64,000 nucleotides of DNA from Lutibacter sp. (GTDB taxonomy: Bacteria > Bacteroidota > Bacteroidia > Flavobacteriales > Flavobacteriaceae). Under the pieces are notes generated by a model, which had not been told where the DNA came from, made no database searches, and saw only the letters and a program-made list of their open reading frames with translations. The stretch is from positions 15,372 to 79,371 of the forward strand of contig NZ_JAKIUR010000008.1 in the NCBI RefSeq assembly GCF_021647475.1. The letters are read 5' to 3'. Positions 58,699-64,000 of the stretch are shown piece by piece. The position numbers were made by a program, and so were the translations under genes. Each line of letters begins with the position of its first letter. Positions within the stretch are counted from its first letter, which is position 1.

Positions 58699-58751
58699 GC
58701 TGTGAACATTTAAAGACACTCACAGTTTGTGTCTATTCTTCGCGAGAGAAT
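58699..58751 (-). promoter_or_regulatory. 53-bp 5' element of peptide g (pseudoknot type 2)
   Basis: CTGTGA/TCACAG stem 2, AGACAC/GTGTCT stem 1 and the TCGCGA palindrome. It ends 26 bp before the peptide g ATG. Confidence 0.85.
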
Positions 58752-58761
58752 ATTGTTCATT

Positions 58762-58785
58762 AATCCCTAATTAATTTTAGGGATT
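58762..58785. terminator. Hairpin between the VKOR gene and the first peptide
   Basis: Arms AATCCCTAA and TTAGGGATT with a 6-base loop. The T-run is on the plus-strand side, so it is terminator-like only for plus-strand transcription. In the minus-strand transcript it may act as a pause or processing hairpin. Confidence 0.5.
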
Positions 58786-58792
58786 TTTTTAT

Positions 58793-60418
58793 TTATGAGT
58801 TTACCATTATAGGTTGAGTGCTTTTAAGTGCAACTTGTTCTTCAATTAAATCATCTATAAAATATAACAAATCCATTCTTTCATACTCTTTTGGATATTG
58901 TTTTCCGTTTATTAATATAGCTGGTGTAAAATTTATTTTGTTATTAGTACACCACTCTTTTTGCTGTTTAAGTGTTTTGAAATACTCTTTATCAATAGTT
59001 TCATTCCATTTTTTTAACCAAGTATTAGCATCTATTTCTCCATAAATATCAGACAGAGCACTTAAACAAGTTTTCTCGTTTGTAGAATTGTATAATTCTA
59101 ATAGTTTAGCGGCAATTTTAGTACCTTCTGATTCGATATTATCTGGATTGACATTAAATCTAATAGTTACTTGAATTTCAGGATATTCTTTTTTAAGAAT
59201 ATTTTCAATTAGTTTATGGATTTCTTTGCAATAACCACACATAGGATTGGTAACAACCATTAATTTTAAAGGGGCATTTTTATTTCCGAAAACTAGCTCT
59301 TTTATCAATGGTATTTTTGTATTTAGTGGGGCGTTTAAATTTAGTGCAGCGTTAAATAAGTCGAAATTTCTTTTAAATTTAATATGCTCTATTTTCAATT
59401 TTTTGTATTGTTGTTCTTTTTTTAATAATGGATGAATAAAAGCCCAAAGCGATGTCACTATTAAAAGGCTAGCTACAAATAATAAATAACTTGAATCTAC
59501 TATTGTTATGTTTTCTAAATTTACATTATCTAAAAATAAAGAGCCAAATTGTAACCATAAAATACTTACAATAGTTAAGCACAAAGGGCACCAACTTTTT
59601 ATAACCCTCCATTGATAATAAATAGATATAAAAGTAAAAGGGATTGCTAATGTGCTTAGCATAAAAATTACTGAAATTGACTGCAATCCATTTAAGGCAA
59701 AAATTAACCAAACTGTTACTAAACTTGTGAAATAAACCAATCCAACATCACTTAACTTAAATAATCCAAAAATAGTAGCACCTTTAGAACTTAATACAGC
59801 ATCGCAATTTGTTTTTTTACTTTGACCTGAGCAAAACTTATCTAAAATTTTGGAATTTAAACCTAATTCATGCTGAACAATAAGATAACTAATATAGACA
59901 CCAATACTAGATAAAGTGAAGTGTATTATCTCAAAAAATGAAGGTTTAGCTGCTAAAAAAATAAATCCAAATGCTATTAAGGTTGTAAAAGTAACTAGGT
60001 TTTTGACTTTATTGATTTTATTTGATTTCGATGTTTTCGCTTTCTCTGATTTTTCTATAATTAATATTATACCTGTCCACAGTTTTAAAAAAGTAGTTAC
60101 ATCTATATTCTTAGATTTATTTTTATTGTAAATTAATTCAACACCACCTTTGTTTTTTGAAACTACAACAAGTTGATTATTTTGATCTTCTTTTATTTGA
60201 GCTAAAAAAAAATCAGGAATTTGTGATAGGGTTTCTAAATTAGTAGCTACTTTCAAAACAAGGTTATCAATATTAAAATGATTGAATAAATCAGTAATAC
60301 TATTAATACTTGGATAATAAGGATGACTCAAAAGCTGGATTTTAGCTTCCTCTTTATCTAATATAATGTTATTTTTTTTTGTGAGCTGAGTTAACAGAAA
60401 AATTAGTTGGTTGTTCAT
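58793..60418 (-). CDS. C39-like/VKOR/thioredoxin fusion membrane protein
   Basis: Probable disulfide-forming enzyme of the island, 541 residues from the ATG at 60418. Residues 1-130 resemble a C39 peptidase domain (SHPYYPSINSITDLFNHFNI, VVVSKNKGG) but lack the catalytic Cys and His. Four or five helices of the VKOR domain (about 145-325) carry the loop Cys pair CSGQSKKTNC and the quinone-side CPLC motif. The C-terminal thioredoxin-like domain (about 385-541) has NPMCGYCKEIHKL. VKOR proteins pass electrons from thiols to quinone. The degenerate C39 part could bind the double-glycine leader. First gene of the island. Confidence 0.9.
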   Translation of the reverse strand: MNNQLIFLLTQLTKKNNIILDKEEAKIQLLSHPYYPSINSITDLFNHFNIDNLVLKVATNLETLSQIPDFFLAQIKEDQNNQLVVVSKNKGGVELIYNKNKSKNIDVTTFLKLWTGIILIIEKSEKAKTSKSNKINKVKNLVTFTTLIAFGFIFLAAKPSFFEIIHFTLSSIGVYISYLIVQHELGLNSKILDKFCSGQSKKTNCDAVLSSKGATIFGLFKLSDVGLVYFTSLVTVWLIFALNGLQSISVIFMLSTLAIPFTFISIYYQWRVIKSWCPLCLTIVSILWLQFGSLFLDNVNLENITIVDSSYLLFVASLLIVTSLWAFIHPLLKKEQQYKKLKIEHIKFKRNFDLFNAALNLNAPLNTKIPLIKELVFGNKNAPLKLMVVTNPMCGYCKEIHKLIENILKKEYPEIQVTIRFNVNPDNIESEGTKIAAKLLELYNSTNEKTCLSALSDIYGEIDANTWLKKWNETIDKEYFKTLKQQKEWCTNNKINFTPAILINGKQYPKEYERMDLLYFIDDLIEEQVALKSTQPIMVNS

Positions 60419-60513
60419 TAAGCAATTTTTTTTATACAACAATTTAAAGTGTCAATAATTTTATTAAAACTTTTTTTAATCTCATTAATATACAAATTAT
60501 TACGAAATAACAA
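60419..60513 (-). promoter_or_regulatory. Upstream region of the island lead gene, shared with outer-membrane paralogue 2
   Basis: Begins TTGTTATTTCGTAATAATT and includes AATAAAATTATTGACAC. The corresponding region before the gene at 45764-48160 is alike in order, spacing and most bases. No perfect TAnnTTTG box is present; AATAATTTG is the nearest. Confidence 0.55.
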
Positions 60514-60583
60514 TCATTTGTTGATAAAAAAACGTTATTTATGTTAGTTTACAGATGAATGTAATCTTTAGAAAACAGATTAC

Positions 60584-61690
60584 TTATAAACTATTATTTG
60601 TTTTTTCTTGACCTTGTTGCATTAAATAGGCTTTAATAAATCCATCTAAATCACCATTCATAACAGCATCAACATTTGCAGTTTCAAAACTAGTTCTAAC
60701 ATCTTTCACTAATTTGTATGGATGCATTACATAATTTCTAATTTGAGAACCAAAATCTATTTTCATTTTGCCAGACTCTATATATTGTCGAGCTTCCTGT
60801 TGTTTTTTTAGTTCAATTTCATACAGTTGAGATTTTAACATTTGTAATGCTCGTTCTCTATTTTCGTGTTGAGAACGAGTTTCTGAGCAGGAAATTTGAA
60901 TTCCTGTAGGTTTGTGTGTTAATTGAACTTTGGTTTCAACTTTATTAACATTTTGACCGCCAGCACCACTTGAACGAGCAGTTATTATTTCAATATCTGC
61001 AGGGTTAATTATTATTTCAATACTATCATCAACTAATGGGTAAACGTAAACCGAAGCAAAAGAAGTATGCCGTTTTGCATTGCTATCAAAAGGTGATATT
61101 CTAACCAACCTATGCACGCCATTTTCACCTTTTAAATAACCAAAAGCATACTCACCTTCAATTTCAATAGTAACCGTTTTAATTCCAGTAACATCACCTC
61201 CTTGAAAATTTAATTCTTTAACTTTAAAACCCTGATTTTCACTCCACATTAAGTACATTCTCAATAACATTTGTGCCCAATCGCAACTTTCTGTTCCACC
61301 AGCTCCAGCCGTAATTTGTAAAACTGCACTTAAATTATCACCTTCGTGAGAAAGCATATTTTTGAATTCTAAATTTTCAATTAAATGTACTGTTTTTTGG
61401 TACTGATTTTTAACTTCATCTTCCGTAATTTCTCCTTCTAAAAAGTATTCAAAAGCTACCGAAAGTTCTTCAGCATTTGCATTAATAGCATTAAAATCTT
61501 CAACCCATTTTTTCTTATTTCTAAGTTTTTTCATTGCTAATTCAGCTTCTTTTGGGTGCTTCCAAAAATCTGGATTAGCCGTTTTTTCTTCTTCGTTAGA
61601 AATTTCAATTATTTTCTTGTCAATGCCAAGGTAAGTTTTTAACTTGCCAATGCGATTTTGTAATTTTAGTATTTGGTCGTTTGAAATCAT
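60584..61690 (-). CDS. prfB: Peptide chain release factor 2
   Basis: Recognises UGA and UAA stop codons and releases the finished chain. 368 residues: the SPF codon-recognition tripeptide in VRISPFDSNAKRHTSFASV (about residue 200) and GGQ in SSGAGGQNVNKVETKVQL (about 245). The reading frame is open from ATG to stop with no in-frame UGA near codon 25, so the programmed +1 frameshift known in many bacteria is absent here (CTTGGCATTGAC at about 61620-61632). The last residues (TNNSL) come from the island side of the 50-bp repeat; the original tail is at 48945-49010. Confidence 0.95.
   Translation of the reverse strand: MISNDQILKLQNRIGKLKTYLGIDKKIIEISNEEEKTANPDFWKHPKEAELAMKKLRNKKKWVEDFNAINANAEELSVAFEYFLEGEITEDEVKNQYQKTVHLIENLEFKNMLSHEGDNLSAVLQITAGAGGTESCDWAQMLLRMYLMWSENQGFKVKELNFQGGDVTGIKTVTIEIEGEYAFGYLKGENGVHRLVRISPFDSNAKRHTSFASVYVYPLVDDSIEIIINPADIEIITARSSGAGGQNVNKVETKVQLTHKPTGIQISCSETRSQHENRERALQMLKSQLYEIELKKQQEARQYIESGKMKIDFGSQIRNYVMHPYKLVKDVRTSFETANVDAVMNGDLDGFIKAYLMQQGQEKTNNSL
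60600..60649 (-). repeat. 50-bp direct repeat, prfB-side copy (putative attachment site)
   Basis: Identical over 50 bp to 48961-49010 and in the same orientation. It lies inside the 3' end of prfB and marks the right edge of the island. The identity stops on both sides (A versus T at the inner coding side). Confidence 0.85.
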
Positions 61691-61735
61691 TTTAATTTAA
61701 TAATTATACAAAAATAACTTTTCATTTTAAATAAT

Positions 61736-62758
61736 ATGCAAATAAATTTAATAAGTGACACAGTTACCAAACCAACCCCAGAAATGTTAAAAGCAATGAT
61801 GAATGCTGAAGTAGGGGATGATGTGTTTAAATCGGATCCAACAGTTAATAAACTCCAAGTTAAAATAGCTGAAATGTTTGGTATGGAAGATGCTTTGTTT
61901 TTTCCGTCAGGAACTATGGCAAACCAAACTGCTATAAAATTACACACCCAACCGGGCGATAAGTTATTTTGTGATAAATGGGCACACGTTTATAATTTTG
62001 AAGGAGGAGGAGCAGCTTTTAATTCTGGAGTAACGTCTCATTTAATTGATGGAAATAGAGGAACTTTTACTGCTAATCAGTTAGAAGAAGCCATTTCTGG
62101 CGGCAGATCGGATATTCATGTACCTTATTCAAGGTTAGTTGCCATTGAAAACACAACCAATAAAGGTGGTGGTGCTTGTTGGGATTATCAAGAAATATTA
62201 AAAATACAAAAAGTTTGTAAACAAAATAATTTGGCACTTCATTTAGATGGAGCACGATTATTTAATGCACTAGTTGCTAAAAATGAAACTCCTGAGCAAT
62301 ACGGAAAAGTGTTTGATACTATTTCCATTTGTTTATCAAAAGGATTGGGAGCTCCAATTGGTTCGGTACTTTTAAGTTCAAAAGAAAATATAGCTAAAGC
62401 ATTGAGAATTAGAAAATTATTTGGCGGAGCTATGCGTCAAGTTGGTTATTTAGCTGCAGCCGGAATTTACGCGTTGGATAATCATGTAGAACGATTAGCA
62501 ATTGACCATAGCCGAGCAAAAGCAATTGGAGATGCTCTACAGAAGTGTACTTTGATAAAAAATGTAGAACCCATTGAAACAAATATTGTAATTTTTAATG
62601 TAATTGACAGTATTAAAGAACAAGATTTTATAGCGTTGTTAAACAAACAAGGAATATCTTTAATTTCTATGGGACAAGGAAAATTGCGGATGGTAACTCA
62701 TTTAGATTTTACGGAAGAAATGCTTGAAATTGTAATTAAAACTATTGAAAATATTTAA
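61736..62758 (+). CDS. Low-specificity L-threonine aldolase
   Basis: PLP enzyme that splits threonine into glycine and acetaldehyde. 340 residues. Motifs include ISDTVTKPTPEMLKAM and GDDVFKSDPTVNKLQ at the N terminus, FFPSGTMANQTAIKLH near 55, the Asp of HLDGARLFNALVA near residue 170 and the PLP-binding Lys in SICLSKGLGAPIGSVL near 200. It is divergent from prfB across 45 bp; the beta-eliminating-lyase family name also covers it. Confidence 0.9.
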   Translation: MQINLISDTVTKPTPEMLKAMMNAEVGDDVFKSDPTVNKLQVKIAEMFGMEDALFFPSGTMANQTAIKLHTQPGDKLFCDKWAHVYNFEGGGAAFNSGVTSHLIDGNRGTFTANQLEEAISGGRSDIHVPYSRLVAIENTTNKGGGACWDYQEILKIQKVCKQNNLALHLDGARLFNALVAKNETPEQYGKVFDTISICLSKGLGAPIGSVLLSSKENIAKALRIRKLFGGAMRQVGYLAAAGIYALDNHVERLAIDHSRAKAIGDALQKCTLIKNVEPIETNIVIFNVIDSIKEQDFIALLNKQGISLISMGQGKLRMVTHLDFTEEMLEIVIKTIENI

Positions 62759-62834
62759 ATATAATCATTATTAGAAGTTATGATTTTATTTGTAATTCTA
62801 TAATCCTATTTCCGACATATTATAAAAAACATAA

Positions 62835-63467
62835 ATGAAGAAATTACTTTTATTACTAACAGTAGTAGTTATTACTGGAAATAGTATTTTTGGACAATCA
62901 ACAATAACAAAGAAATCAAAAATGTCAAAAAAATTAGAAACAGCAACATTTTCAAATGGTTGTTTTTGGTGTACAGAAGCTATTTTTCAACGGTTAAAAG
63001 GTGTTGAATCTGTAAAATCAGGCTATACAGGAGGTCATATTAAAAATCCTTCTTACGCAGATGTAACAACGGGAACTACAGGACATGCAGAAGCTATTGA
63101 AATAAAATTTAATCCAAAAATTATTTCATTTCAAGAAATTTTAGATGTATTTTTTAGTACTCATGATCCAACTACGTTAAATAGGCAGGGTTATGATGTT
63201 GGAACTCAATATCGTTCAGCAATTTTTTATCATTCAGAAAAACAAAAAGAAACTGCAATAAAATTTATTTCTGAATTAACTAAAGCTCAAGTTTTTGAAG
63301 ATAAAATTGTTACTCAAGTAGTTCCATTTATAACTTTTTATGTAGCAGAAAATTATCATCAAAATTATTATAACAATAACAAAAACCAAGGTTATTGTAG
63401 GGCTGTTATCAATCCAAAATTAGAAAAATTCATTAAAAAATATAAGGATAAACTGAAAGCGAATTAA
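62835..63467 (+). CDS. msrA: Peptide-methionine (S)-S-oxide reductase, exported
   Basis: Repairs methionine-S-sulfoxide in proteins. 210 residues. An N-terminal signal-like helix (KKLLLLLTVVVITGNSIFGQ) precedes the catalytic domain, implying periplasmic action. The active motif is FSNGCFWCTEAIFQRLKGV (about residue 40), followed by GYTGGHIKNPSYADVTTGTTGHAEAIE, FFSTHDPTTLNRQGYDVGTQYRSAIF and the C-terminal NQGYCRAVINPK. The resolving Cys in GYC is at the family position. No msrB gene is adjacent. Confidence 0.93.
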   Translation: MKKLLLLLTVVVITGNSIFGQSTITKKSKMSKKLETATFSNGCFWCTEAIFQRLKGVESVKSGYTGGHIKNPSYADVTTGTTGHAEAIEIKFNPKIISFQEILDVFFSTHDPTTLNRQGYDVGTQYRSAIFYHSEKQKETAIKFISELTKAQVFEDKIVTQVVPFITFYVAENYHQNYYNNNKNQGYCRAVINPKLEKFIKKYKDKLKAN

Positions 63468-63506
63468 ATTTGTATATAATTTGTAATATTGAGTTTAAAA
63501 ATTAGA

Positions 63507-63803
63507 ATGCAAAAAAAATACAAATTATTATTACTTAGTTTACTTTTTGATGGCATTGGTATGCTTTCCTTTGTAATTCCATTTATTGGAGAATTTTCGG
63601 ATGTTGTTTGGGCTCCGTTGTCTGCTTATTTAATTTATCAAATGTATCAAGGTGTAGAAGGTAAAGTTGCTAGTGTAGTATCATTTATAGAAGAAGCAGG
63701 TGTTTTTGGAACGGATTTACTACCTACGTTTACGCTCACTTGGATTTATAAATATCTGATAAAAAAACAACTAGTAGATTACTTGAATTCAAGAACTTAT
63801 TAA
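63507..63803 (+). CDS. Small membrane protein, 98 residues
   Basis: The start is the ATG at 63507; an in-frame TTG at 63489 was not chosen. Two or three hydrophobic stretches (KLLLLSLLFDGIGMLSFVIPFIG; VVWAPLSAYLIYQMYQG; FGTDLLPTFTLTWIYKYLI) indicate an integral membrane protein. I know similar conserved flavobacterial proteins only as hypothetical. It lies 39 bp after msrA and may be co-transcribed. Confidence 0.72.
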   Translation: MQKKYKLLLLSLLFDGIGMLSFVIPFIGEFSDVVWAPLSAYLIYQMYQGVEGKVASVVSFIEEAGVFGTDLLPTFTLTWIYKYLIKKQLVDYLNSRTY

Positions 63804-63841
63804 CTCGGTAATATAATATTAGGAATATTAATATATATTTT

Positions 63842-64000
63842 AAGACCGTTGCAAGGTAAAAGTGATTAAATTGGAGGTATAAAAATCATTTAATCATTTG
63901 TTATTTAACTAATTAAGTCTTATTTTTAATGTATGAAATTACAGAAACAACCCACATTAGCAGACACAATTTGCGATTTACGAGCAAGAAAGATAAAAAC
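63842..64000 (+). mobile_element. Left end of a probable IS5-type insertion sequence, truncated by the window
   Basis: From about AAGACCGTTGCAAGGT the sequence looks like the terminal inverted repeat of a Bacteroidota IS5-family element, and an ORF begins 90 bp later (next entry). The right end is outside the window, so this is a partial call. Confidence 0.45.
63933..64000 (+). CDS. N terminus of a possible IS5-family transposase (partial)
   Basis: Reads MKLQKQPTLADTICDLRARK and continues to the window edge. This resembles, from memory, the start of flavobacterial IS5 transposases (short basic N terminus before the ...IDW... region). An overlapping frame from the ATG at 63929 is also open but less family-like. 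Confidence 0.4.
   Translation, partial: MKLQKQPTLADTICDLRARKIK

Larger units (their letters stand above)
48961..60649 (-). mobile_element. Inserted island for cysteine-rich secreted peptides
   Basis: Bounded by a perfect 50-bp direct repeat (48961-49010 and 60600-60649) that is the 3' end of prfB. Distance between repeats is 11,639 bp. All genes inside are on the minus strand: VKOR fusion, peptide g, TlpA 3, peptides f, e and d, TlpA 2, peptide c, TlpA 1, peptide b, C39 exporter, peptide a and HlyD. No integrase, transposase or tRNA is inside. The repeat arrangement looks like attL/attR of a tyrosine-recombinase element that targets a gene 3' end and is mobilised in trans; this is inference. 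Confidence 0.75.

Noticed and set aside
56370..58700. TATATTTG boxes on the plus strand next to four of the 53-bp elements as antisense promoters
   Set aside because: The box occurs only in the type 2 copies and there is no -33 TTG at the right distance. It is more simply an AT-rich leader of the minus-strand peptides.
50694..58751. The seven 53-bp repeats as a CRISPR array
   Set aside because: Spacing between copies ranges from about 400 to over 2500 bp and the intervening DNA is genes, with no cas genes nearby. They are 5' elements of peptide genes.
49022..60442. Lanthipeptide, thiopeptide or radical SAM RiPP cluster
   Set aside because: No LanB/LanM, YcaO or radical SAM gene occurs. The only tailoring enzymes are thiol-disulfide proteins.

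Overview
The window is AT-rich chromosomal DNA that looks like a member of the Flavobacteriaceae (phylum Bacteroidota). The signs are repeated -7 promoter boxes of the TAnnTTTG type, a long SecA of 1113 residues, a DUF2795 protein, outer-membrane beta-barrel proteins with carboxypeptidase-regulatory N-terminal domains, a GYDIA-type GHMP kinase and a split mevalonate pathway. No ribosomal RNA and no CRISPR array was seen. One tRNA (Phe, GAA) is present.

Layout. 1-1.9 kb: 5' part of a dipeptidyl-peptidase IV gene (minus). 2-13.6 kb: isoprenoid region with HMG-CoA reductase, GYDIA kinase, diphosphomevalonate decarboxylase, mevalonate kinase and a UbiA-type prenyltransferase, interleaved with a flavoprotein, thiamine pyrophosphokinase, an ExbB-like protein and a LytS/LytTR two-component pair. 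14-22.4 kb: tRNA-Phe, then a co-directional block from coaX through an outer-membrane protein, a TPR protein, LptC and a CNNM/CBS protein to a PpiD-like foldase. 22.4-27 kb: a decayed IS3 element, glmM, a secreted protein and a YitT protein. 27-32.5 kb: secA, a DUF2795 protein, a cobalamin adenosyltransferase and a methyltransferase. 32.5-42.5 kb: a Wza/Wzc pair, hutI, pta-ackA and fumC. 42.5-49 kb: two paralogous outer-membrane beta-barrel proteins, an ArsC-like protein and a HAD hydrolase. 49.0-60.6 kb: an inserted island. 60.6-64 kb: prfB, threonine aldolase, msrA and the start of what is probably an IS5-type transposase.

The most interesting part is the island at about 48,961-60,649, all on the minus strand. 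It holds seven small genes for secreted peptides that share an almost identical double-glycine leader but have different cysteine-rich cores, always with an even number of cysteines (4, 4, 6, 8, 4, 4, 8). With them are a C39-peptidase ABC exporter, an HlyD-type adaptor, three TlpA-like thiol-disulfide lipoproteins with different active sites, and a large membrane protein joining a degenerate C39-like domain, a VKOR domain and a thioredoxin domain. I infer a system that makes, oxidises and exports disulfide-bonded peptides; four of the seven peptide genes were too short or too mis-started for simple ORF calling to describe well. Every peptide gene is preceded by a 53-bp element whose inverted repeats interlock as an H-type pseudoknot, with compensatory base changes between copies, and most are followed by a strong hairpin. 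The island is bracketed by a perfect 50-bp direct repeat of the 3' end of prfB, which suggests site-specific integration between prfB and the HAD gene. No integrase gene is inside.

The rest of the window is rich in small interspersed repeats. Family R1 (ends CGTCA.../...TGACG) has seven copies. One lies in frame inside the diphosphomevalonate decarboxylase gene, and one sits in the loop of the ackA/fumC terminator. Family R2 is a roughly 204-bp element with terminal inverted repeats, in three copies.
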